10,801 bases of DNA from Thermoleophilia bacterium. Lineage in GTDB: Bacteria > Actinomycetota > Thermoleophilia > RBG-16-64-13. Under the pieces are notes generated by a model. It saw only the letters and a program-made list of their open reading frames with translations. It was not told the DNA's origin and did not search any database. Numbering within the stretch: the first letter of the stretch is position 1; every line of letters begins with the position of its first letter. Location: contig JAFGIH010000832.1 of the NCBI GenBank assembly GCA_016929985.1, forward strand, positions 1 to 10,801, in the 5' to 3' direction. The translations under genes and the position numbers were made by a program. Below, in pieces: positions 3,942 to 10,801 of the stretch.

Positions 3942-6566
3942 CTAGCTTGCCCTCAGCAGTCTCTGTACCTGGCGCCGTATCTCTTCAGAGTGCGAGGCCG
4001 GGCTGTAGGTCTTGATGCGGTCCCCCATAAGGATCGTGGTCTCCGGGCTGCTCGACTTGCGCGTGAGCTCCAGGATGCGCAGGTCATCGGTCCCTACCAG
4101 TTCCTGAGTGACCTGAACACTGTCGCCAGCATGGAAATACTCGGCGTCCTGGTTCAAGGCCGTCGCTTGATAGCTGACCTGCGGGAATGCCTTCTCCTCC
4201 ACAATGGCCATCGCCTCGGCCACCAGGGAAGCGCGATCACGGATGTCCTTGTTGATGTGCAGAAACCTCTGGGTTTCGTAAAGGTCCTCAGAGGTGTTGC
4301 CCGAATCGTCCGTGCCGGTGGAGGCCATCTTCACGCTGAGTTGGAAGGGAGCGTCCCCCGCGCCCCTGACGTAGCCCAGGTTCTGTATCTCGCCTATCTG
4401 TGTCATCGGGACGAAACTCACGAGGTTCACGCCCTCGCGCAACCAGCCGATGTCAGAGGCGGTGAGGTCGTATCCCTGCGTGGCGTCGTGATAGATGCGA
4501 AGTTCGACCGTGTCGAACAGATACTCGCCCCCCACCAGTTTCTTGAGTTCGCGCAGGGCCTCCATTACCGAGAGGCCGTTCCAGTTGACGGCTATGCGGT
4601 TCTCGGTTGAGAGAGTGAACCCCGACACCGACACCTTGACGGCGTTCACTATCACCTCGATCACGTGGCTTCGGTGCTTGTTCAGGCCCGCGACCGCGTA
4701 GGAGGTGGCCGCCGCCACTGAGAGGCCGGTCACCTTAGCCTCTCCGTCTACCAAGATGTCGGCTTTGGCCCCCGCCCCTCCCGCGGCGAAGTTGACTGTC
4801 ACCTGATCTCCGCTGAACACCCGCCCCAGCACGTCCTCAGCGGTCTCCGAGTAGACCACCTCGTTTATGGCATCCAAGGTCCAGCCGCCGTACATCTGGA
4901 AGGCCGGGTCGTTGTAGGGCACGTCAGGAGTCCGGGCGTCAAGCGAGCCGATGTAGGTCCAGCCGGTGGCGCTCTCGTTCTGTCGGAAACGGACTCCCCG
5001 GAAACGGACCTCCACCCCCCCAGGGTTGTCCTCGACCTTGAGTTTCAGTACGCACTTCTCGTTCAGCACGTCGTACCACGAGCCGGCCTCGAACGAGATC
5101 CATGTCTCGTCCCTATCGTAGTCGAGCGGAATCTCCTCAGAAGTGGACTGTACCCCGGCTGCGTTGGTCCAGGAGAGGACGAGTGTGACACTGCCCGAGA
5201 AGCCCGCTCCCACCCAGAACTGGCACAACGATTTGATCTGCGCGCCGGCGGTGTGGTTCAGTCCCCAGGAATCGAGTTCCGCCTCGCCGTCGTCGAAGGC
5301 CGTCGCCTTGATATACGGGGTGCCGGTCGATACCGACTCCCAGGTGCCCGTCTCTTCGATCCAACCTACCGGGAAGCCCTCGGCGTCCAGGGTAGCGAAG
5401 TCGCCGTTGTACCAGTCATGCTCCGGCTGCCCGCTCAGCACCGCTTCCATGATCTCGGTCGGCGTGTGCGACGGCATGGAGAAGGCTGAACTGGCGTAGT
5501 TGGTGTAGTGGCGCTCTAGGTCCACTTCCGCTGAGAGACCTTGGACCGGAAACTGGTTCTTGTACTTCTCGGGCTTGAAATCCTGGACGCGATACCAATG
5601 CCCCCTGTACTCCACATACCAACCGCCGGTAATCATGGAGGTGCGCTCATCGGTGGTTCCGTCGATCTTGTTGTAACGCCAGGGCAGCATGACGGAGATG
5701 GTGTCTGCCCCGTCCAGTTTCTCAGTGACGGTGACCTGGCCGGGGAGAATGCCCCGGAACTCACGGCTGGGGCTGAAGGCCCGCACGGAGTTCACGGTCG
5801 GGACCGTACTCTTGGAGCGATAGCGGCAGATGCAGCGCGCCTCCGCCTGGGCCAGCGTCGGGATGATGGAAGAACCTAATTTGGCCCGCGCCCCCGCTTG
5901 GGCAAGAGTAACAACCTCATGATGGCAGGTCAGCACCAATTTGGAGGTCTGCGCCCAGGTGGGATAACTGCCACTGGTATCAAGTACCATATGACCCCAG
6001 GGCGAGGGGGCCGTTCCGGATTTCTGCTCCTGTGGGTAGAAGACGATGCGCAGCTTGTATCCCAGCGCCGCTCGAGCAGCGTCGGTTTCGATGAGGTCGA
6101 GCAGGTTGGTCCCATCCAGGGTCATCGCAACCGGAGTGTCTGCCACCAGCGTATCGGCGCCGACGTAGGCGAGGCGCGTGTAGTTGCCCAGGCTGTCTCC
6201 CGGTATCCAGTCCGCCACCCCATATCCCCAGGTGGCCCCGAAGTCATAGGCTATGCACTCGACCACCCAGGCGCTCAACCCACCATCCTCCGCAGCCAGA
6301 TAGAGGTCAACATCATCTACCTTGAGCGTGGACGGAAGAGCAGACAGGTCGAACTCCATGCCCATCTGATAGACACGCCATTGGTGTACAGGCGCGAAAT
6401 AGTAGTAGCAGGTCCCGATCCAGGGGTACGAACCCTGGGCAAGGGTGCCGCTGCCCGCGCGCGCGTTCTGCCACGCATAGACGAGAGAGGTGGATTTGGC
6501 GTCGCTGTATACCTCTTTATAGCCGTCGTAACCAGACAGATAGGGGTATATGGTGACCTCAGACAC
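3942..6566 (-). CDS. Tail hub / Tal-like protein with glycan-binding-type modules
   Basis: This 874-aa protein follows the Dit region and fits the tail hub (Tal, gp27-like) that closes the siphophage tail tip. Residues 1-216 are a DNRLRE-like beta domain (VYQMGMEFDLSALP at 65-78, AYDFGATWGYGVADW at 106-120, a closing strand TSKLVLTCHH at 207-216). Residues 218-250 are a linker with TLAQAGAR and TLAQAEAR. Hub sequence starts near 260 (VTVTEKLDGADTISVMLPW, then GGWYVEYRGHWYRVQDF at 314-330). It is interrupted by a CBM4/9-like jelly roll from about 386 (NGDFATLDAEGFPVGW) to 530, and by a second beta module at 540-652 (VVYSETAEDVLGRVFSGDQV, ADILVDGEAKV). Hub sequence resumes at 660-865 (LSVMEALRELKKLVGGEYLF). 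Start is GTG at 6566, directly after the TGA of the upstream gene, with AGGAG seven bases before. No peptidase or lysozyme motif is seen. Hub assignment is good; module names are from recalled patterns. Confidence 0.8.
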   Translation of the reverse strand: MSEVTIYPYLSGYDGYKEVYSDAKSTSLVYAWQNARAGSGTLAQGSYPWIGTCYYYFAPVHQWRVYQMGMEFDLSALPSTLKVDDVDLYLAAEDGGLSAWVVECIAYDFGATWGYGVADWIPGDSLGNYTRLAYVGADTLVADTPVAMTLDGTNLLDLIETDAARAALGYKLRIVFYPQEQKSGTAPSPWGHMVLDTSGSYPTWAQTSKLVLTCHHEVVTLAQAGARAKLGSSIIPTLAQAEARCICRYRSKSTVPTVNSVRAFSPSREFRGILPGQVTVTEKLDGADTISVMLPWRYNKIDGTTDERTSMITGGWYVEYRGHWYRVQDFKPEKYKNQFPVQGLSAEVDLERHYTNYASSAFSMPSHTPTEIMEAVLSGQPEHDWYNGDFATLDAEGFPVGWIEETGTWESVSTGTPYIKATAFDDGEAELDSWGLNHTAGAQIKSLCQFWVGAGFSGSVTLVLSWTNAAGVQSTSEEIPLDYDRDETWISFEAGSWYDVLNEKCVLKLKVEDNPGGVEVRFRGVRFRQNESATGWTYIGSLDARTPDVPYNDPAFQMYGGWTLDAINEVVYSETAEDVLGRVFSGDQVTVNFAAGGAGAKADILVDGEAKVTGLSVAAATSYAVAGLNKHRSHVIEVIVNAVKVSVSGFTLSTENRIAVNWNGLSVMEALRELKKLVGGEYLFDTVELRIYHDATQGYDLTASDIGWLREGVNLVSFVPMTQIGEIQNLGYVRGAGDAPFQLSVKMASTGTDDSGNTSEDLYETQRFLHINKDIRDRASLVAEAMAIVEEKAFPQVSYQATALNQDAEYFHAGDSVQVTQELVGTDDLRILELTRKSSSPETTILMGDRIKTYSPASHSEEIRRQVQRLLRAS

Positions 6567-6932
6567 TCAAAGCTCCTGAAGCTCCATGATGAAGGCGATG
6601 TAGTCGTCCTCCTCCATGTCGATACCTGTGGGCAGGTTGGAGTGCAGAAGCAGGCTCCCAGCCTCGCTTGCCGTAAGAACGCCGCACTCCCGAATGGTCT
6701 GCGGCGTGGCGCCACAGGTCATAGTAAATGTGCATTTGAGCGTGTCGCCCGTCTGGGCAATTGTCACCTGGCTATTGACCGTGGTCTCACGAGCCTCAAC
6801 GCCCTCGGCCCCCATGGCCGTATCGCCTCGGGCGGCGACGGTGCCGTCTGTGCCCCACGTCCCATAGAGCGTCTCGGCGGCCATGAGAGCCACCTTCCAA
6901 GCCAAGGCCGCGTAGGTTTGGACATCAGCCAT
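6567..6932 (-). CDS. Small beta-rich tail-tip protein (121 aa)
   Basis: The N-terminus (MADVQTYAALAWKVALMAAE) is helical. The rest is beta-rich: after YGTWGTDGTVAARGDTAMG come alternating strands, and the segment PQTIRECGVLTASEAGSLLL recalls a pattern in phage fibre and collar proteins where an IxExGL-like strand precedes a small-residue turn. It probably adopts a small beta sandwich and joins the tail tip. ATG 6932 overlaps the end of the 62-aa gene by eight bases and has GAGGTGAT as ribosome site. Its stop abuts the GTG of the hub, so dosage is probably linked to the hub. Function is unknown; a structural or decoration role is inferred from its place between Dit and hub. Confidence 0.7.
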   Translation of the reverse strand: MADVQTYAALAWKVALMAAETLYGTWGTDGTVAARGDTAMGAEGVEARETTVNSQVTIAQTGDTLKCTFTMTCGATPQTIRECGVLTASEAGSLLLHSNLPTGIDMEEDDYIAFIMELQEL

Positions 6933-7113
6933 CGTGGATCACCTCTTGCTGTCTCAGGAGCTTGCCCTCGGAGTCGTACTCGGACGTCACCGTGCGGAAC
7001 TCCTCGCGGAAGGTGCCGTCCGGCTGCTTGCGGCCGATCCTCATGCGGACCCTGACAACGCGGGCCCTGCTGGAGGCGGACGTAACGCTCGGCTGTACGG
7101 TCTTGGAGTCCAT
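6925..7113 (-). CDS. Small basic protein (62 aa), unknown
   Basis: The ORF starts with ATG behind AAGGAGAGGC, nine bases after the Dit stop, and ends inside the start of the next gene. The product has a Ser/Thr/Arg-rich first half (TSASSRARVVRVRMRIGRKQ) that looks like an extended basic strand, and a charged second half (EEFRTVTSEYDSEGKLLRQQ) that could form a beta hairpin plus helix. I recognise no family. The strong ribosome site and overlap with a downstream gene make it a likely real gene. A minor tail-tip or assembly role is inferred from position. Confidence 0.6.
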   Translation of the reverse strand: MDSKTVQPSVTSASSRARVVRVRMRIGRKQPDGTFREEFRTVTSEYDSEGKLLRQQEVIHDG

Positions 7114-7121
7114 GCCTCTCC

Positions 7122-7871
7122 TTACTCGAAACGCCTGCGGAACGACACGCCGAGCGTGAAATCGGTGCTGGATTTAGTCACGGCGTTGGCCCCGGGAGAC
7201 AGGGCGGGAAACTGAGCGGCCGAGGCAGTGTTGCCGAAGTCGCGGGTGCCGTTCAGGAGCACGTTCGGAAGGTCCGTCTCCACCACGAGTACATCCTCGT
7301 TTGCGAGTGCCCCCTCGTAGGTGAATACGTCGCTGCCCACCTGGAAATACAGACCATCCGCCAGCGTATCGGTGACCGTGCAGGTGTAGGTTGGGTAGGC
7401 GTCAAGGTCGCCGGTATTGTTGATGGAGGCCGGGTCGGTGAGCGTCCGCGGATTCTCGTCTTCCCACCACCCGTAGCGCTCCAGTTTCCAGTCGAATTCA
7501 ACGTCGCATCGGTCGTAGGGAAGCGAGTCTATGGACACCGGGAAACCCAGCGAGCGAGCAAAGGTACGCAGCCCCAGTCGTCTTGCGGGCACCTTGAGTT
7601 CGCACCAACCCAGACGTGACGACATCAGGCCGCGCAGCACTCCGAGTTTCCGGCATAGCTCTTCGGGAGTGTCCTCAACCACTACGCAGCCGAAGACAAC
7701 GTCCTCAAGTTCGCAACGCACCGGAACGTCGTTGGGATTGGAGCGGCCGGGAACCCAGGTGCGGGCCATCTCCTCCTTGGCGGGCGAGTCCAGACCCGAG
7801 ACCTTGGGCGTGACCAGTCCGTAATAGCCGAGGTCGACCCCGTTGAACCACTTTTCAGCGATATCTGTCAC
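7122..7871 (-). CDS. Distal tail (Dit)-like protein
   Basis: A 249-aa protein directly after the tape measure gene has the position and size of siphophage Dit proteins (SPP1 gp19.1 is about 250 aa). Dit forms a hexameric ring joining tail tube to hub and often carries adhesion modules. The N-terminal half contains a typical core, with the segments SPAKEEMARTWVPGRSNPND, VVEDTPEELCRKLGVLRGLM and a following strand region to about residue 130 (PYDRCDVEFDWKLERYGWW). The C-terminal half (about 140-249) is beta-rich with Asn/Thr/Asp turns and fits a galectin-like C-terminal domain, ending FTLGVSFRRRFE. The start is GTG at 7871, preceded by GGAGG five to six bases away; the gap to the tape measure stop is 20 bases. 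Family identity is by pattern and gene order, since Dit sequences diverge strongly. Confidence 0.75.
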   Translation of the reverse strand: MTDIAEKWFNGVDLGYYGLVTPKVSGLDSPAKEEMARTWVPGRSNPNDVPVRCELEDVVFGCVVVEDTPEELCRKLGVLRGLMSSRLGWCELKVPARRLGLRTFARSLGFPVSIDSLPYDRCDVEFDWKLERYGWWEDENPRTLTDPASINNTGDLDAYPTYTCTVTDTLADGLYFQVGSDVFTYEGALANEDVLVVETDLPNVLLNGTRDFGNTASAAQFPALSPGANAVTKSSTDFTLGVSFRRRFE

Positions 7872-7891
7872 GCATGCCTCCAGCAGTTGCG

Positions 7892-10801
7892 CTAGTAGTT
7901 GTAGCGAGCTGCGTACTGCTCTCGCCCGAGCTCCTCTAGTACCCCCGCGATGCGACCCACTTGAGCGTCAGTGATTGGGCCGTCAGTCGAGATGTGAAGG
8001 TTGATGTCCAGCGAGTCGTGACTGCCGCCTGGTACCACCCGCTCAGGAAGGCCGGTCTTGTTGACCGCCAGCGTCACGCCCGGCATGAGCCACCCGCCGT
8101 CGTCGTATTGCTTCGCGTTGCCGTAGAAACTCTCCCATGCCTGGTCGATGGTGGCCTGGTGGGACGCCTCGTTGACCTTCTTCCAACCGCCCTCCATCCC
8201 CAGGTGCGGGTCCCATTCGTAGTCGGAACCGGGGTGGGAGCCGGTCTTGTAGACACCTAGCTGGTCGTACAGGTGCGCTTGCCCGTAGTACAGGTTCTGG
8301 AGCGCCGCCTTCTGCGCGTAGTTGTCCACGCCGGCGATGAGAGCCTGGTACTCGGCGACCGTCATCTGGCCGGTTGGGACCGCTCCGATATCAGCGGGCC
8401 ACCCACCCCCAGCGCCGACACCAGAGCCACCGCCCGAGAGCGTGGTGTCCACCTTGGCGAGTGCGCTGTCCATCACAGCCCCGGTCATCTCAGTAATGGC
8501 ACCAGTGACGTCGGTCGCCATAGCCATGATGATCTCGATTTCCTTGGCGTACTTCTCTACCGCCAGATCGATCTGCTGCTGAGCGTTATCCTCTATCAGC
8601 CGCCGCTGATCGTCGTAGTAGGCGTCCGCCTTGCGCTGGGCCTCATCCAGAGCCCGTTGCTGGGCCTCCAGGGTCTTCTCTTGGGTTTCCAGTTGGGACT
8701 CGAGTTTCTGCTGCTCGATCTCCTGCTGCTCCTGGAGGGCTTTGATGGCCGCGTCGCGCTGGTCCTGGAGAGTCTTACGAGCGTCGGCACGGTCCTGCTG
8801 ACGCTGCTGCTCGCGGAGGTTCTGGATGCGGTCGAGATCGGACGCCGATAGCGCCTGAGCGTTGTAGAGGCTCTGCAGTTCAGAAGCGACCTTGCGGCGT
8901 TCCAGCTCCCGGTCCTGCTCGTCCATGAGAGCAAGCTGCTCGTCGTAGTGGGCCGTGAGTTCGGCCATGTCCTTCTGCTGCTCTGCGCGGAGCCGCTCGC
9001 GCGAGGTCTGCATGGCCGCGCTCATCGTCTCCCCGGCGCGGGCGAGCGAGTCGGCGCGCCTGGAGAGTTCGGCCTGAGTACGGTCCCGCCACTCCTCTAG
9101 GGTGTCCAGTTCCTCGCGCATAGCCGTATCGATGGCCTGACGCTCGATCCCGAACATGGTCTCGATAGAGCCGATGGCCCGCTGCCCGTAGTCGAAGCGA
9201 TCGGTCGCATCGGTGGCAGCGTTCATGAGATCGATGTAGCTGTTCAGTTCGGTCTGAGCCGCGCCCAACATCTCGGGGATGAGTCCGAGCGCCTGGGCCA
9301 TGTGGCTGGAGGACTGAGAGAGCATGCCGAACAGGGAGTCGAGCATATCGAGTCTGCCGCTGGCCTCGTCAGCCGCCTGGGCGAGCGGGTCTATCCCGTC
9401 GTCAGCCAGTTCGTCCAGTTCTTTGCGTGCTTTGGCGGCGTCTTCGCGGAGGTCGTACAGATTCTCGGCCAGGTCGTTGATCTCCTCAGCCGGGAGGCCC
9501 TCGGCTTTGGCGGCCGCCAGTTGGGCCTCGGCCTCAGCCACCGCCTCACTGATGAAGCGAATCTGATCGAGCAGCACTTCTTCCAGTCGCTCGAGCGGTG
9601 CTCCTTCTGCCTCCAGCATTCCGTAGCGGGAGCGTTCCCTAGAGATGTACGACCCGGCGATGGAAGACCGCTCTCCAAAGGCGCTCATGATGCTACGGAC
9701 CAGGTCACCGTCGGGTCCCAGGTCCGAGCGCAACTCGCCGATGAGGTTCTGGATCTCGCGCGGCAGGTCCTCGGTGACCACGTACTCGGTGGCCCCGCTC
9801 ATGTTGATGGCCACGGTGCCGTGAGGTAGCGGACCCCCCACGTCGTGGGTGCCTGGTAGCCGCGTGCCTACTGTGGGACCAGGGAATACACCAGCAGTGC
9901 CGCCGAAGAGACCCAGGCCTGACAACGTGTTTTGCATCCGAGTGAGGAAGGCGTTTGCGTAGGATGTGCCCAGCAAGGCTCCCTCGGTCGAACCGTCAGT
10001 AGGCAGAGTCTCTTTGACGCTCTGCTCCAGATAGGCCGCCTGAGCCTTGAAGTGATCGGTCCAGGCTTCGACGTAGGACTGGGCAGTCGTACCTCCAGCA
10101 GTGCCCGATGCCTCGGCAACGGCAAGAGCCAGACCGTCCATATCCTTCGTAAGCAGCTTCTGCAGTTGTCCCAGGGCCCTCCGCACCACCTCGGGATCGG
10201 ATCCAACCAGAGCAGCGACGTATTCAGGCCCCTGCTCGGCAGCCGCCATAATGACGTCGGCACCAAATTCAGGCCCATACTGCTCGGCGAGCTGTATCAG
10301 ATTGGTTTCGAACTTGTCCCAGGCGGCGATGACCTCGTCCATCTTGGCGAGGTAGTCAGAGAGCGATCCCTCTGCCTCCTGCCAGATCGTCTTGGGTGAG
10401 GTCATAGTGTCGTGGAGGCCGGCGAGGGTCTGAGTATATTCGACCAACAACTCCTCATTGTCGGCCCAGTACTTGGCAGCCTCAGCGGCTTCCTTCGTCT
10501 TCTCGACCAGGTCTTCTGCGTCTTCGGCGGCCTTATCCATGGCCCCGCCGGCCTCGGAGGCAAACTGGCCCCAGTCCATGCCACCCACGCCGAAGGCCCC
10601 TGGGGTCAGAAGGTCGGGCAGCACTTGACCTCTAACCCCCCGCTCGTTGGCGCGACGCTGAGGACCCCAGACCAGCTCTTCCATATACTGCTCATAAGCG
10701 GTCTGATTCCAGCCCGCCTCGATGGCCCGCCGCAACTCATCATCGCTGAGAACGACGCCGAGCCGCCGGGCCAGTTCCATCATCTCGTCGGCGGTCTTCG
10801 G
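7892..10801 (-). CDS. Tape measure protein, partial (N-terminus outside window)
   Basis: The frame is open to the window edge; the codons before ATG 10783 read PKTADE and continue naturally into MMELARRLGVVLSDDELRRA, so the true start is upstream. At least 969 residues are present. Tape measure proteins fill the tail tube and set its length, at roughly 1.5 angstrom per residue, so a tail of at least about 145 nm is expected. The protein is mostly helical: an Ala/Glu-rich coil near residues 75-125 (numbering from ATG 10783), helices at about 395-545, and a long Gln/Glu/Arg coiled coil at about 546-745. A Gly-rich hinge (LSGGGSGVGAGGG) then leads to a C-terminal part with YDDGGWLMPGVTLAVNKTG (893-911), a motif common at tape measure C-termini of actinobacterial phages. 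A second, related motif lies at 313-336. No lysozyme, peptidase or clear membrane segment is visible. Its size, helicity and place before Dit make the call secure. Confidence 0.88.
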   Translation of the reverse strand, partial: PKTADEMMELARRLGVVLSDDELRRAIEAGWNQTAYEQYMEELVWGPQRRANERGVRGQVLPDLLTPGAFGVGGMDWGQFASEAGGAMDKAAEDAEDLVEKTKEAAEAAKYWADNEELLVEYTQTLAGLHDTMTSPKTIWQEAEGSLSDYLAKMDEVIAAWDKFETNLIQLAEQYGPEFGADVIMAAAEQGPEYVAALVGSDPEVVRRALGQLQKLLTKDMDGLALAVAEASGTAGGTTAQSYVEAWTDHFKAQAAYLEQSVKETLPTDGSTEGALLGTSYANAFLTRMQNTLSGLGLFGGTAGVFPGPTVGTRLPGTHDVGGPLPHGTVAINMSGATEYVVTEDLPREIQNLIGELRSDLGPDGDLVRSIMSAFGERSSIAGSYISRERSRYGMLEAEGAPLERLEEVLLDQIRFISEAVAEAEAQLAAAKAEGLPAEEINDLAENLYDLREDAAKARKELDELADDGIDPLAQAADEASGRLDMLDSLFGMLSQSSSHMAQALGLIPEMLGAAQTELNSYIDLMNAATDATDRFDYGQRAIGSIETMFGIERQAIDTAMREELDTLEEWRDRTQAELSRRADSLARAGETMSAAMQTSRERLRAEQQKDMAELTAHYDEQLALMDEQDRELERRKVASELQSLYNAQALSASDLDRIQNLREQQRQQDRADARKTLQDQRDAAIKALQEQQEIEQQKLESQLETQEKTLEAQQRALDEAQRKADAYYDDQRRLIEDNAQQQIDLAVEKYAKEIEIIMAMATDVTGAITEMTGAVMDSALAKVDTTLSGGGSGVGAGGGWPADIGAVPTGQMTVAEYQALIAGVDNYAQKAALQNLYYGQAHLYDQLGVYKTGSHPGSDYEWDPHLGMEGGWKKVNEASHQATIDQAWESFYGNAKQYDDGGWLMPGVTLAVNKTGLPERVVPGGSHDSLDINLHISTDGPITDAQVGRIAGVLEELGREQYAARYNY

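Noticed and set aside
5898..7055. Long plus-strand ORF (385 codons)
   Set aside because: It is antisense to the hub and the two small tail genes, spans three well-supported genes, and has a low-complexity, Arg/Gly/His-rich composition typical of GC-rich shadow frames.
8273..8851. Plus-strand ORF of 192 codons with Leu-rich stretches resembling a membrane protein
   Set aside because: It is the antisense of the Gln/Glu-rich tape measure coiled coil, whose CAG and GAG codons read as CTG and CTC on the other strand. It has no supporting context.
10781..10783. ATG 10783 as the true start of the tape measure gene
   Set aside because: The frame continues upstream to the window edge with a sequence that flows into the same helix, and no ribosome site is seen before it.
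7892..10801. Tail-associated lysozyme or peptidase domain in the tape measure
   Set aside because: No catalytic motif such as an NlpC/P60, M23 or transglycosylase signature was visible in the part present.
1..10801. CRISPR array, tRNA, insertion sequence or attachment site
   Set aside because: No regularly spaced direct repeats, cloverleaf, transposase or terminal inverted repeats were noticed. The window is densely filled by the tail operon.

Overview
The window is one contiguous block of late structural genes from a tailed phage or prophage with a long non-contractile (siphovirus-type) tail. All genes lie on the minus strand, so the reading order is from position 10801 down to 1. GC content is high (about 60 percent by eye). 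The glycine-rich C-terminus of the tape measure and the style of the tail hub recall phages of high-GC Gram-positive (actinobacterial) hosts, but this is only an impression. No integrase, host gene or attachment site is visible, so lytic phage and prophage cannot be told apart.

Layout in transcription order: (1) tape measure protein, its N-terminus cut by the window edge (10801-7892); (2) distal tail (Dit)-like protein (7871-7122); (3) a 62-aa protein (7113-6925) and (4) a 121-aa beta-rich protein (6932-6567), both sitting between Dit and hub; (5) an 874-aa tail hub/Tal-like protein carrying several putative glycan-binding modules (6566-3942); (6) a 108-aa helical coiled-coil protein (3933-3607); (7) a tailspike locus made of a 59-codon coiled-coil ORF (3591-3412) and a right-handed beta-helix (pectate-lyase-like) ORF in the -1 frame, running to 2420; (8) a stand-alone DNRLRE/CBM96-like protein (2420-1767); (9) a 446-aa baseplate/fibre protein with a BppU-like C-terminal domain (1765-425); (10) an overlooked 55-aa protein starting with eight arginines (415-248), whose stop overlaps (11) a membrane-anchored coiled-coil protein that leaves the window (251-1) and probably opens the lysis region.

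Gene borders overlap or are 1-20 nt apart, most starts have a good Shine-Dalgarno sequence, and no promoter or U-tract terminator is seen. This fits one polycistronic, translationally coupled late operon. The tape measure sets tail length, Dit and the hub form the tail tip, and genes 5-9 decorate the tip with adhesion modules for cell-surface polysaccharide. There is no gene-free stretch above 300 bases. The plus strand holds only shadow frames.

The most unusual points are a probable -1 frameshift joining a coiled coil to the tailspike beta-helix at an AAACCCT heptamer, the Arg8/Trp-rich small protein at the tail/lysis border with a strong GC hairpin inside it, and a duplicated glycine-hinge motif in the tape measure.
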